Program-made: the position numbers and the translations under genes
NCBI GenBank assembly: GCA_025200525.1
Contig: CM045758.1
Span: forward strand, 165,442,261-165,506,260
Source: Camellia lanceoleosa
Taxonomy: Eukaryota; Streptophyta; Magnoliopsida; Ericales; Theaceae
Length of the DNA stretch: 64,000 nt
Direction of reading: 5' to 3'
Shown: one piece after another, positions 20,670-31,640 of the stretch
Layout of the letters: the number at the start of each line of letters is the position of its first letter
How positions within the stretch are numbered: the first letter of the stretch is position 1
The notes under the pieces: model-generated
The model's input: the letters and a program-made list of their open reading frames with translations, nothing else
The model's database searches: none
What the model was told of the DNA's origin: nothing

Positions 20670-21782
20670 ATGGACTTTATTGTTGGATTACCTCGTTCCA
20701 ATAAATGTATGGACTCAATTTGGGTTATTGTTAATAGACTGACTAAATCTGCTCACTTCTTACATGTCAAAACAATTTACAATGCGGACAAATTGGCTAC
20801 AATTTATATTGACGAGATTGTTAGATTGCATGGAGTGCCTGTATCTATTGTTTCTGATAGGGACTCGAAGTTTACATGGAGATTTTGGCAAAGTTTGCAA
20901 ACTGCACTGGGTACTGAATTGAGACTGAGTAGTGCCTACCATCCTCAGACAGATGGCCAGTCAGAAAGAACCATCCAGACTCTGGAAGATTTACTGCGTA
21001 TGTGTGTCCTTGATTTCCAAGGAAATTGGGAAAGCCATTTACCTTTAGCTGAATTTACTTACAACAGCTTTCACTCGAGCATTGCTATGGTGCCTTTCGA
21101 GGCTTTGTATGGCAGAAAATGCCGATCTCCTATTTGCTGGGTAGAAGTTGGAGTTGGGCCTTTACTTGGGCCCGAGATTGTGCATGAAACCACAGAAAAG
21201 GTGAAACTGATTCAACAAAGATTGAAAACCGCACAAAGCCGACAGAAAAGTTATGCGGATGTCCGAAGGTGAGACAGTGAATATGAAGTAGATGACCACG
21301 TTTTTGTTAAAGTGACACTAATGAAAGGTCAGACTCGTTTTGGGGTTAAGGGTAAGCTGGCACTGAGATGTGTTGGGCAGTATGAAATCATTGAAAAGAT
21401 TAATCCGGTGGCGTATCAAGTAGCGCTTCCTCCTGAAATGGAGCATATGCATAATGTCTTTCATATTTCAATGTTGAGGGATAATCTTCGGGATCCCTAC
21501 CATGTTATTGAGCTTACCCGTATAGTGCTGAGTGATGACTACACTTATGAAGAACGGCCTATTCAGGTTGTAAACCGACGAATCAAGAAGTTGAGAAACA
21601 AGGAAATTTCGTTAGTGAAAATGGATGAGAAAAACCATGGAGGCGTTTATGCCACTTGGGAAAGGGAAGACGATATGATGAAACGGTATCCTGAATTGTT
21701 CCCTCTGAATCCAGTATTCTTTCAAAATGAAGGTAATTCGAGTTTGGAGGACCAAACTCTTTTTGAGGAGGGGAGACTGTGA
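20670..21782 (+). pseudogene. pol: chromovirus integrase core and chromodomain-like C terminus (broken)
   Basis: Integrase core: Asp in MDFIVGLP, Asp in VSDRDSKF, Glu in DGQSERT, so the D,D-E triad is present. TGA at 21270-21272 interrupts it, most simply from CGA. The frame then continues with the C-terminal domain (GKLALRCVGQYEII) and ends with GGVYATWEREDDM...YPELF, a chromodomain-like module thought to guide insertion to chromatin. The final stop TGA 21780-21782 lies inside the 3' LTR, and the polypurine tract encodes the last residues. Confidence 0.93.
21764..21777 (+). promoter_or_regulatory. polypurine tract
   Basis: The purine-rich GAGGAGGGGAGAC segment directly before the TGTGACAAC start of the 3' LTR is the plus-strand primer site. 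It lies within the end of the pol frame. Confidence 0.9.
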
Positions 21783-24204
21783 CAACCCTCACCTCTGATT
21801 AGTGCTAATCTGTGATTAAGCATGATAAGTAACTGTTTAAGCTGAAGTTCTGAACTGATTGTATGAGTGGGTTGCATTAATTGCATTTCTATTTGTTTGT
21901 CATTAAATGATCTGTTCATGTTTTAATTTCGAACTGCAAATTGAAAGCCTTATCGGTGGCCGAATTAGAAATTGATTAGTGTTATGTATTAATTAGGATT
22001 TATGTGATTTTATGGTAGATTTAATTGGAATTTGATTTGGAATGATTAAATTAGATTAAATAATGTTAAATTACATTAGTTCAAGTAAATTACATGTTTG
22101 CCATTAGTGGTTAATGCTAGGCCATGTAATTGATTCATATGTTTGGCACTATCATTTCATCATCTCCTCAATTTCCTAGGCCAAAACCGAGAGAGAGAGA
22201 GGGAGAGGGAGAGTAGGAGAAAAAATTAAGTTAATCAAAATTGGCTTGGAGAATTAGGAGAATCGAAGGGAATTTTCATATTTGAGCTTCCACATCTTGA
22301 ATTGAAGGCATAAGGTAGATAATTCATCTTCTTAATTGTGAATTTAAGTTGTTCTTGCATGATTCATGGGAAAATTAGTGATCTAAGTCAAGAATTGGTT
22401 TAAAGTGTTGAATTAAGAGTCCATTCACGCATGCATGTACATATTCTTGGATTTTGAGGTTATTCTTCATGAATTTCCACATGCATGTCCACATTTTGGT
22501 TGTGGTCCATGAATTCACCATGATTTTGAGTTCAAACTTGCATTTGGTTATGTTTTGGAGCATTGGAGTTCTTAGAAACTCTTGCATGTTATGTTCTTGT
22601 TTAGTTCATGAAAGTTTCTTTGAAATTGTGTGCAATTGTCTCACATTTGGGCTTGATTTTACAAAATTGATCTTCAAAAGTATGAGTTTTCAAGTGTTTT
22701 CCAAAAAATGGGCCCAAAAGGTTGAGTTTTGATGTGTTGAATACTTGGTTTGAGCCTGTGAGGCAAATCTGGAAATTCCAGATTTTGGTTTCCACGCTCG
22801 AGTGAAGGATTCCTTGCTCGAGCGACCATCTTTTGTTCAGAGCTTCGCTCGAGTGAAGGGATGCTGGCTCGAGCGTAGATTGCAAGCTCTCAGGTTTTCT
22901 GCGTGTGCAGACGCACGCTCGAGCGAAGAAACCTACGCTCGAGCGAGGACTATGTCTCACGCTCGAGCGAGCGTCGAGCGAAGATTTTCAACATCCAGCA
23001 CTTTTTTCATTTTTACAGACCGCTCGAGCGAGGAAGTCCACGCTCGAGCGACCTCACTGTTTTGGCATGCTCGCTCGAGCGTAGGAAGCCACGCTCGAGC
23101 GAGACCCCTGTTTCAGCAAAAATTTGAAAAGTGTTTTTAAGTGCATTTTTGCATCCTCATTCCATCATAGGCATTCCTAGGCCTAGTTTAAGGCATCTTA
23201 ATGAGGATAATGTCATAGAACCACACCAAGTCAAGTTAAGGGGCTAAGTTATTAATCCCGAGTGTGTGTTCGTTCTGCAACTGTAGGGTTGGCATCCGAG
23301 GACGCTCATTAGCCTGTCTAGCCCAGTACTCTGTGAGTAACATTGTTGTAAAGATATGTTCAATTATGACTATTTTCTGAATGATCAACAGTTCTGCTTA
23401 CTGAAACGTTGTTGTTTAATGAATGAATGTTTGTCCTATTTGTAAACTGTATTCGTGGTATCCATAGCAATTTACTGTTACTGTACTGTTACTGCTACTG
23501 TCATAGAGATCTCTGTCGGTTTCCATGTTTGGAGCCACTATTGTTTACTGTTATGATGGCTATCAACTGACTGTTTGGTCTGTTAAGACCTACTGTACTG
23601 TTTTGCCAATGGATGTACCACATATGACTATTATGGTTCTAAATGATTGATTTACTGATGCAATTGACTATTTTAATTACTGAAAGGACATTCATTCTTA
23701 ACCCCTTTATGCATTTGTTATTCACTGGGCTTTAGCTCACTGTTTATATTTATATGTAGGTGTCCAGGCACCGGACTGGAGCTAGGAGCGTCGGGTTAGC
23801 TCCCGTTTTGTCCAAGCCAACCATTGTGCCTTACCTCGAGGTTCCGAATGTGCTAAAGCCAAAGCTGTTTTTAGATGTTTTAGATTCCCCCTTTTTGCCT
23901 CTGTTCTGTAATAAATGGTTAAGACTTGACCGTACAGTTATAGTTAGGGATTTGGTCCCTGACATTGATGTTTGTGTATATGTCGCATGTACATATGTTT
24001 TGGTTATCAATGTGGTATGTTTATAAAAAGTCTTTTTGCATTCAGACTGTCACAGCTCATTGGACATATTTTATTTACTGTTTTGGCTTCCGCTAGCCCC
24101 TATACTCTATATTTCTGTCATTAATGTTAAGTAGGCTTTCGGTAATCACAGATTACTAGCCGGTTGCAATGCTAAACCCATAGGGGCGGGTTTGGGTTGT
24201 GACA
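21778..24204 (+). repeat. chromovirus 3' LTR
   Basis: It has the same start, end and length as the 5' LTR. Small indels cancel out: an ACATGTTGTA-type segment after 15538 is missing here and a GAGA expansion is longer here. The palindrome cluster lies at 22793-23103 with all eleven CTCGAG cores intact. Confidence 0.97.
22793..23103. repeat. cluster of 11 CGCTCGAGCG-type palindromes, 3' LTR copy
   Basis: This is the counterpart of the 15665-15975 cluster. All eleven CTCGAG cores are kept. Flanking bases often extend the palindrome to ACGCTCGAGCG(A/T). Confidence 0.9.
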
Positions 24205-25832
24205 ATATCAGTCCATGAAGACGACTTTTTGGTTTACTTTTTCATTTCTCTATCTCTCTAAAACTTTCCAAAACCCTAGATCTTGAGTTTCTCTCTTTAA
24301 AACTCATTTTCTCTCTATGATTTCACCTAGATCCATCGGGATCTTCACCCTAGTGCCTTTGAAAAAAAAGGTAGAGCGCCTTAAGAGCTTCGTTTTGATC
24401 TAAGTAGAAGTTGGTTTCGACGTCTTTAAAGTTTTTCCTTTGTTACTTTGGTCTTCTAAGCTTGAGGTAGGGATTTTCTACACTTTCATATGGTTTTTAG
24501 CTTAATTATTTGTTGTTGTGTAATAATAGTGGGATTTGGGAGTATTGTGGACAAACCTAGGGTTTGGATTTAAAAATCAAAAGAGGGGTTTCTAAGTAAA
24601 TGAGTTATACATGGTTATGGGGTTGAATATGAGGTTATAGTTTGACTAAATAGTTGATTTTAGCCTTTGGGTTGGTATTTAATCAAAAAAGAGAAGTTTG
24701 CCCTAAAATGGTTTAAGTATTTATTTTGTATAAGTAAATGGAATTAGTGTTGTAAAGATGAAATTGGATGAATATTGAAATAAGTGGTGTAGTTGGAATA
24801 TATTTATCATCTCACACCCATGGAAATTTGAATAAATTATCTGTTTTGAGATTGAATATCTGTTTAGAAATATCTGTATTGGATTATCGGTAGATGATAG
24901 TTATGATTGTTGTAGAAATTGCATGAGAATTAGGTGAATTGAAATTAATCCCTTGTTGATTGTCATAGAATATGACTATGTTTTAAATACATTGTATATT
25001 TATGATGTTTGTGAGAAGAAATGAGATGTACTCCATGTTTTGGGAGGAGATAGGGGATTGACTCCATTGAAACTAAGTTGGCCGGAGTGTCTAGGGTGAA
25101 AGTCCCAAAAATCACGCATATACATAAGTGCCGATCCTGCGGACGAAAATTTCGTAAAATGACAAATGGAAGTGTTGTATGATGGCTGTGTTATTTTGGG
25201 AGCCATTGAGTTGTAATCTCAAATGAGTTGTCTGAACGATAATGAAATTGACTCATGAATTGAGATGAAATGAATTAACTTAAATTGATTAGAAAGAAAA
25301 GGGTTGAGATATGAACTTTGGTACTTTGTGACTATACAGAATATGAAAGTTTTATTACTGGCATTGTAAATGCACATCATGCTTATATGTTCATTAAATC
25401 TAATATATTGTGTTAGATTATTCTTACTGGGCTTTGGCTTACCCTATTTGGGGAAAACTATTTTCAGGTGTTAGTGACATGCCTCTGCCAAGGCAATAAT
25501 TGGGAGGGACTTTTGGGAGTAAGAGTTTCTTTCTTTTGTTGTATTTTTTTTTGTATAGCCAAGGACTTTAATTGTATTGACCAAGACTCACTTTTGTTGT
25601 AACCAAGCAATGACTTAGAAAGATGTAAACCTATAGGGTATATGATTATTTGCTTAATTTTCAGTTTTTTTTTATCATTACAACACATGCTGTAGATTCA
25701 GGATGAACAGTTTGTGAATGTATATCGCATGTGTTATCTTTTGTATATGGACTCTAATGAATGAAAGTGTATTATTTCAATTATCTTTCCGCTCATGGAT
25801 TGAATTCATTGTATTATTTTGGGAGTGTTACA
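24205..25832 (+). mobile_element. older LTR-like sequence interrupted by the chromovirus
   Basis: Together with 14600-14645 this is the sequence the chromovirus inserted into. No gene was recognised. It resembles the 3' part of a chromovirus LTR: TTACTGGGCTTTGGCTTACC followed by TTTTCAGGTGTTAG parallels CACTGGGCTTTAGCTCAC ... GTAGGTGTCCAGG of the nested element, and it ends GGGAGTGTTACA at 25832. Pyrimidine-rich CTCTCTCTAAAAC stretches occur at 24240-24330. It is probably an old solo or truncated LTR. The left boundary was not found. Confidence 0.5.
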
Positions 25833-26436
25833 TTTTTCGTATTTTGTGTATTTATTAATTTTTTAAAATATTTTTTCACAAATATTTTACTATTTAGATA
25901 AATCTAAGGTGTATCTAAAAAAGTAAAAAAAATTGCTTAAAATTTTAAAAATATTCACTAAAGAAAAAAAAATACGAAAAATAGAAAACTCAATTTATAA
26001 AAAACTGAATTTAGAAAATTAAAACCAAACAAACTAAATGATACTCCACAGCCTTAAAATTAAAAAGGGCAAATTTGGTAAAGTGATGGATGTCATTACC
26101 CCTATTTTTTATGATACAATTTTTATTTAATAATTTATTAATCTTATGAAAAAAAAAAAAAGATTTTCCATTCATAAGCAACCTAGTCCTTCTATATTAC
26201 ATTTTTTTAATACTCAAATTAAATGAGAGATCAATGATAAAATGGTTGCATGATCATGTATATAAAAAAATTTATGTTTGACACTATTGACAATAAAATT
26301 ATCATATAATAATTAAAAAAATGACACATCATCGAATATAATTATAAAAGTTTATGCATATATATTTTTGTTTAAGACAATAATTTTTTATTAAAAATTT
26401 ATTTTACTTGAAGGTGGAGAAGTTCAAATGTTAATT

Positions 26437-26471
<35 letters not shown>

Positions 26472-26719
26472 GGTGATAAAATTTGTGAATTTTAAAATTT
26501 TTAAGTGACCTTATCTATAAAATTTTATGGAGTCGCCATTTATATATTTGGATTATATCTATTTTAAAAAGATGAATTGTTAGTGTTTTGAGAATAAATT
26601 GTCTATATTTTTTAAGATAAATATAATCTAATCATTTGATTATTAATATTTGAACAATCTAATTTTTTACATTGATGATTTGTGCAATGAAACCAATAAC
26701 AAGGTTATTTGATGCAACT
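25833..26719. other. AT-rich non-coding spacer with 32-T run
   Basis: No gene or recognisable repeat was found. There is an uninterrupted T-run at about 26439-26470. The spacer may contain very old element remains. Confidence 0.6.
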
Positions 26720-26842
26720 TATAAAGTTGTTTATAATTTTTTATTTTTAATAAGTGTTAAAATATTCGGTGCAATTCTTACTTATACCTAATGAGACAGA
26801 AATAGTATATATATTGATATATATATATATATATATATAAAT

Positions 26843-27389
26843 TGTGGGGACATAATTTTTGAATGACAACACGTGGCCGAGGTGACACCGAAGTGTCAGC
26901 CGAGGTGTCACGTGTCCTGGTCATGATGCCGAGATGATCTCGGCTAGGCCGAGGTTATCTGCGAGAATACCGAAATCCGAGATAAGCGGATAAGGGACAA
27001 GAGTCCTAAAATGGGAGAAGATTTCAGTTTGGGTAAAGATAAGACTCTTAGAGAGTTTATCCTAATCCTACTGGGAGTCCAAGTTAGCAGTAATCCTAAG
27101 TCCATTAGAGCTAGGCTTCTATTTGAGACTAGGATTATGTTGGCTATAAAAGGGAGGCACCCCCATGGGTCTAAGGTATGGCTTTTGATATTTTGTCTAG
27201 TGAGTTAAGCACTATTGGTTATCTTTGAGAGATATGGAGTACTGACTTGATCGTCGGAGTACCCCCGGGTGGACAAGCCACCGCTGGAGACTCTTCTTTC
27301 TGTTGCAGGTTAGACAGGTGCCATCTATTCTGCCGGTGTTCTCCAGTTGAGTACTAAGTTGGCAGTGTGGTCGGAAATTGACACACACA
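26843..27389 (+). repeat. 5' LTR of the gag-only element
   Basis: 547 bases. It contains the inverted motif GATGATCTCGGCTAGGCCGAG and a TATA box. The open frame over 27011-27208 also appears in the 3' LTR and is not a gene. Confidence 0.95.
27145..27152 (+). promoter_or_regulatory. LTR TATA box
   Basis: TATAAAAG followed by GGAGGCACCCCC lies 302 bases into the LTR. The 3' LTR has the identical box at 29820-29827. It is a strong match to a plant core promoter, with transcription start expected near 27175-27185. Confidence 0.75.
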
Positions 27390-27392
27390 ATT

Positions 27393-27410
27393 TGGCGCCG
27401 TCTGTGGGAA
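27393..27410 (+). promoter_or_regulatory. primer-binding site, tRNA-Asp-like
   Basis: TGGCGCCGTCTGTGGGAA lies three bases after the 5' LTR. The first nine bases match the complement of the tRNA-Asp 3' end, the primer used by Athila and some Tat-lineage elements. The rest diverges, so the tRNA assignment is tentative. Confidence 0.65.
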
Positions 27411-27424
27411 CGAAAAGAGAATAG

Positions 27425-28729
27425 ATGGCCAACGACGAATAGAAAGAGAAGGTTGGGGACGACACCCTTACTGAGAGTGGGAAACATATTGACCTTGGCG
27501 TCGAAGAAGACAACTATAACGAAGAAACTCATGATAAGAATCATGGAGAAGAGGACGTCGGCCAGGAGGGCGACGTGTCGAAGAAATCAGACCGAAGCGA
27601 GTATTATAACAAGGACGACCTCCAGGTATGGAAAGAAAGATGCTTACGAAGGGACGACGAGATAAAGGGAATGTCGAACAAATTAGCGGACTTGCAAACG
27701 GTTGTCAATTTCATGATACAGAATAACGTCATGCAGCCACCGTTCCCGTCACAAGATACGCCGACTCCAGCAGCCAAGAAAGATACCCAAGCAGAGGGGC
27801 AGAAGATAATTCCTACGACTCCTCAGTACGATAGGACCAAGGAACATTCTCACCGGCCTTCAAGGGAGGTCGGACGAGGAGAATCCAGAAGGGGACATTC
27901 ACAGGGGACACATCGCACCAAGGAAGCTGACTCCAAAGAACATCGGCATGTTCAGGGGAAGGAACTCTGTTTCGACGCGATCAATGGAAGGAGGTCCAAA
28001 AGGACTCACAATGACACAGGAAGTAGTGCACCAAAGAGGTTGAAATCCGGAGATAGTCGAGCTCTTGGACGAACCACGGAGGATCTGAGGGATTACCTCC
28101 AGAGAAAGTGACAAGATGCCGAGGTGACCTCACCTGTCAAGCCGAGGACACCGTTCTTGATAGAATTGAACAAATTTGAGGCCCCAAAAAGGTTCAGTAT
28201 GTGAAGGTTCCAGGTATACGACAGTAAGTCGGACTCGAACTTTCACGTCGGCTTGTACGTGAACTCGATGGCATTGTACACCGAGAACGAGCCATTGCTC
28301 TGCAAGGTGTTCCCCTCATCCTTCGGAGAAATTGCATCGGATTGGTTTCACAAGTTGCCGAAAGGAACTGTGAAAACCTGGGAAGGCTTGGCCAAGATGT
28401 TTGTGGCCAGGTTCATGACAAACAAGCTACAGCCATTGAGGGTGGACACCCTAATGGCCCTGAAGATCGGCGAGGATGAAAGCCTTAGGGCCTATGCCAA
28501 AAGGTATTATGAGGTATTCAACTGAATACCAGGATGCAACCAAGAGGTGGCGGTCATGTCGTTTAAAAGCGGCTTGAAGGATGACTGCCTGCTTCGAAAA
28601 TCATTGGCAAAGACATTGCCAAAAAGCATGGAGGAGCTGATGGCCAGGATAGAAAAGTATGCCAGAGCTGGAGAGGACACGCCGGGGACAAAGGCGTCCA
28701 AACCAGAGAAGAGAAATGGTTCGCCGTAG
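27425..28729 (+). pseudogene. gag: gag of the non-autonomous element (broken)
   Basis: A single frame runs from ATG 27425 (MANDE) to TAG 28727-28729, about 434 codons. It is interrupted by TAG 27440-27442, TGA 28109-28111, a TGA near 28202 and TGA 28523-28525. The N-terminal half is charged and low in complexity, with a basic segment RRGHSQGTHRTKEADSKEHR. The C-terminal half is the retrotransposon gag domain (SDSNFHVGLYVNSMALYTEN, ASDWFHKLPKGTVKTWEGLA, FMTNKLQP). No zinc knuckle is visible before the frame ends. The frame is otherwise intact, so decay has been by point changes. Confidence 0.88.
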
Positions 28730-28878
28730 CGAAGCCGAGATAACACTGGATATGAGAAGACAAGAGCTCAGTCCAAGTAAGCAGATTTTGGATTCCAGAT
28801 CTCGGATCCCAGATCCCAGAAGACAAGATCTCGGCCTAAGATGATTAAGTCCGAGAAGAGAAGAGCTTATCGAGATGA

Positions 28879-29168
28879 TGTTTAACACTTGTTGAAATTT
28901 ATGGACAATTTACAAGTTGAAGTGAAACCGAAATCATTGTTTAACACTTGTTGAAATTTGTGGACAATTTAGAAGTTGAAGTTAAACCGAAATCATTGTT
29001 TAAACTTGTTGAAATTTGTGGACAATTTACAAGTTGAAGTTAAACTGAAATCATTGTTTAACACTTGTTGAAATTTGTGGACAATTTACAAATTGAAGTT
29101 AAACCGAAATCATTGCTTAACATTTGTTGAAATTTGTGGACAATTTACAAGTTAAAGTTAAGCTGAGG
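28879..29168 (+). repeat. tandem repeat, 5 copies of about 59 bp
   Basis: Units starting TGTTTAACACTTGTTGAAAT begin at 28879, 28938, 28997, 29055 and 29114. Each contains TGGACAATTTACAAGTTGAAG and ends near CCGAAATCAT. The repeat lies between gag and the 3' LTR, the same place as the arrays in the Tat elements. Confidence 0.95.
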
Positions 29169-29501
29169 TTAAACCCTTGTTGAAATTTTATGAAAAAATT
29201 TACAAGGTGAAACCAAGATTATGCCAAGAAAAGGTACTTGGGTACTTGCCGAGGTAAATCATCAGTTTGTATAACCGAGGTGTGTCACCCCGAAACGGTT
29301 GCAAAGGAGGACGGTTTCGGCTGAGAAACTTGAACGAACTTGGTCATTGGTTCTAAGGCATTGATGAAAGCAGACTATAGGTCTTGGTCATATTGAGCCG
29401 ACGAGTTCTGACTTCGGCAATAGATGATGAAGCGAGCTTAGCCGACGTGCTAAGTGGAATAAATGATATAGGTTCCATCACCTCAGGATGTCGAGGTAAT
29501 A
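29169..29501 (+). other. 3' UTR of gag-only element
   Basis: Non-coding. It contains several GCCGAGGT motifs also found in the LTR. No gene was seen. Confidence 0.6.
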
Positions 29502-29517
29502 GAACCTAGGGGGCAGT
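29502..29517 (+). promoter_or_regulatory. polypurine tract
   Basis: The segment ending TAGGGGGCAGT directly before the 3' LTR start TGTGGGGACA is the plus-strand primer site. Confidence 0.75.
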
Positions 29518-30064
29518 TGTGGGGACATAATTTTTGAATGACAACACGTGGCCGAGTTGACACTGAAGTGTCAGCCGAGGTGTCACGTGTCCTGGTCATG
29601 ATGCCGAGATGATCTCGGCTAGGCCGAGGTTATCTGCGAGAATACCGGAATCCGAGATAAGCCGATAAGGGACAAGAGTCCTAAAATGGGAGAAGACTTC
29701 AGTTTGGGTAAAGATAAGACTCTTAGAGAGTTTATCCTAATCCTACTGGGAGTCCAAGTTAGCAGTAATCCTAAGTCCATTAGAGCTAGACTTCTATTTG
29801 AGACTAAGATTATGTTGGCTATAAAAGGGAGGCACCCCCATGGGTCTAAGGTATGGCTTTTGATACTCTCTCTAGTGAGTTAAGCATTATTGGTTATCTT
29901 TGAGAGATATAGAGTACTGACTTGATCGTCGGAGTACCCCCGAGTGGACGAGCCACCGCCGGAGACTATTCTTTCTGTTGCAGGTCAGACAGGTGCCATC
30001 TATTCTACCGATGTTCTCCAGTTGAGTACTAAGTTAACAGTGTGGTCGGAAATTGACACACACA
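29518..30064 (+). repeat. 3' LTR of the gag-only element
   Basis: 547 bases, colinear with the 5' LTR. TATA box at 29820-29827. Confidence 0.95.
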
Positions 30065-30344
30065 TAAATAATAACCATTAAGAAGCATGAAAAAACATGC
30101 TTTTTAGTTTATACTTTATAATTATCTATTTTTGGCATATGGGTTGAGATTGGATTAGTCAACAAAAAAATTAAATAGGTTAAATTAATTAATAAGATAA
30201 AATGTCATATTTAATTCATAATTATTTTATTTTTCTCTCACAACCATCAAATCAATTACAAAAAAGGTCAAAATTTATCCTAAACATAACTTTTTTAATC
30301 AAATTAAAATAACAAAAAAGTTAAGTTAAAAAAGTTTATCCTAG

Positions 30345-30582
30345 CGATAACCAATGGAGCTTTTTGGCTAAAATAGTTACAAAAAGACAAAATAAGTTTT
30401 TTAACCTAATAAAATAAAATGTCACATTTAAACAATAATCATTTTATTTTTTCTCTCATAAAAGTCAAAAAAACTAAAAAAATTTATTCTAAACGAGACT
30501 TTTTAATCCCAGACTAAAATACATAAACACTAAAAAGTCAAAAAACTAAAAAATCAACCCACATCCTAAACAAACCCTTAAT
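30345..30582. mobile_element. Tourist-like MITE copy inside the fold-back loop
   Basis: GCTTTTTGGCTAAAATAG, then AAGACAAAATAAG, then CTAAACAAACCCTTA follow the order of the copy at 32359-32600. The left terminal repeat is degraded. Confidence 0.6.
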
Positions 30583-31046
30583 TTGATTAAAAAAATTCTA
30601 TTTGAGATAAATTTTGACCTTTTTTGTAATTGATTAGATGGCTATGACAGAAAAAATAAATAATTATAATTTGAATGTGACATTTTATCTTATTAACTAA
30701 TTTATAGTCTATTTTTTTTTTATTTTATCTTTTTACTGAATAATTTAATCTCAATCCATATTCCAAACTGTAATAATGAATCAATTGTGTTGGCCTATTA
30801 GATACCCACATTTGTTAACCAAATCATTTATGTTAGGTGTCTGTTTTAGTGTAATTTTTGACAAGTAAAAATAGATAATTATAAAGTATAAACAAAAAAG
30901 CATGTTTTTTCATGCTTCTTAATAGTTATTATTTATATATATCAATATATATAAATTATTTTTGTCTCATTAGGTATAAGTAAAAATTGCACCGAATATT
31001 ATAACACTTTTTGAAAATAAAAAAGATAAATTATAAATACATTCTT

Positions 31047-31248
31047 TGAGATCTGCTTAAAATATAGATTGTTTTATGTGATTTGAAAAATTACAAATAC
31101 CTTATTGTTAGAATTTTTTATTTAACAGAATTAATTAAAAAAATAAAATTTATAATTGCTCTCCTATATAATAATAAAATTACCTAAATTATTGGACCCA
31201 ACTCACTTGCCACATTATTGTGGGTGAATAAAGCTTTGTCGCTCGAAA
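31047..31248. other. AT-rich spacer
   Basis: No feature was recognised. Confidence 0.5.
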
Positions 31249-31640
31249 ATGTTCCCTCCTAATCCCCCAAAATTTAGAGACAACGTTGTTTCTAACACTT
31301 TCCCTTCCATGAATTCACAGAGGAGAGAAAGAGAAGCGAGGGAAAGAGGAGAGAAAGAGAGAAAGAGAAGAGGGAATGGAGCCTCGTCGCCGCTGCCGCA
31401 GCCTCGCTGTCAGCCTCGCCATTGCCGCAGCCCCGCCCCATTTGTTGGGCCCCCTCCAGTGCCTCCTCCTCCTCCTCCTCCCTCCTCCTCTTCTTCTTCT
31501 TCTTCTTCTTCTATCTTCTGATCTGCAAAAAAAAAACAAAAAACAAAAACAAAAACGGTGCCGTTTTAGAATTAGGGGGATTTGGGAGAGGGGGGGGAGC
31601 TTTCGAGCTCCCTAGCATTGCTCGTTGTGGGTGAAAGTAT
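31249..31640 (+). other. GC-rich island with purine, CTC and TTC runs; possible old gene edge
   Basis: Within an AT-rich spacer this stretch has GAGAGAAAGAGAAG runs (31318-31375), then a GC-rich segment from an ATG at 31376 (GCCTCGTCGCCGCTGCCGC). A (CTC)n/(TTC)n microsatellite follows at about 31468-31511, then CAAAAAC repeats. The three forward frames are all open for 70-90 codons, which points to composition rather than coding. It resembles a plant promoter or 5' UTR border, but no downstream exon or domain was found. Confidence 0.35.

Larger units (their letters stand above)
14646..24204 (+). mobile_element. complete Ty3/gypsy chromovirus (Tekay/Del-like), TSD ATATC
   Basis: The element is 9559 bases long. 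It has 2427-base LTRs (14646-17072, 21778-24204), a primer-binding site, gag, protease-RT-RNase H-integrase with a chromodomain-like C terminus, and a polypurine tract. The flanking ATATC at 14641-14645 and 24205-24209 is a perfect 5-bp target duplication. Domain order (integrase after RNase H), long LTRs and the C-terminal ATWE...YPELF motif point to the chromovirus branch. The coding region has nine in-frame stops, a frameshift and a small deletion, so it cannot move autonomously. The two LTRs differ by several percent by eye, so the insertion is not recent. Confidence 0.97.
26843..30064 (+). mobile_element. gag-only non-autonomous LTR retrotransposon, TSD TAAAT
   Basis: The element is 3222 bases long, with two 547-base LTRs (26843-27389, 29518-30064) starting TGTGGGGACA and ending ACACACACA. 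TAAAT flanks it at 26838-26842 and 30065-30069. I counted about 21 substitutions between the LTRs by eye, near 96% identity, with no indels. The 2.1-kb interior has a primer-binding site, a broken gag and a tandem repeat, but no trace of protease, RT, RNase H or integrase. It would depend on a partner element for movement. Confidence 0.96.
26720..31046. mobile_element. fold-back (long inverted repeat) element, left arm split by a retrotransposon
   Basis: 26720-26842 plus 30070-30307 is the approximate reverse complement of 30580-31046. Matching landmarks are TATTCGGTGCAATTCTTAC against GCACCGAATATTATAACAC (30990), AAGAAGCATGAAAAAACATG against CATGTTTTTTCATGCTTCTT (30902), and AAAAAAGGTCAAAATTTATC against GATAAATTTTGACC (30605). 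The right arm is about 466 bp. The left arm lacks about 105 bp. The loop (30308-30579) contains a Tourist-like MITE copy. There is no transposase. It is a non-autonomous DNA element or an inverted duplication. Outer ends are uncertain by about 20 bp. Confidence 0.75.

Noticed and set aside
27011..27208. 65-residue frame repeated at 29686-29883
   Set aside because: Both lie in the two LTRs of the gag-only element and are repeat copies, not genes.
31376..31615. 79-residue GC-rich ORF as a host gene
   Set aside because: All three frames are open in this microsatellite-rich stretch, and there is no domain or exon continuation.
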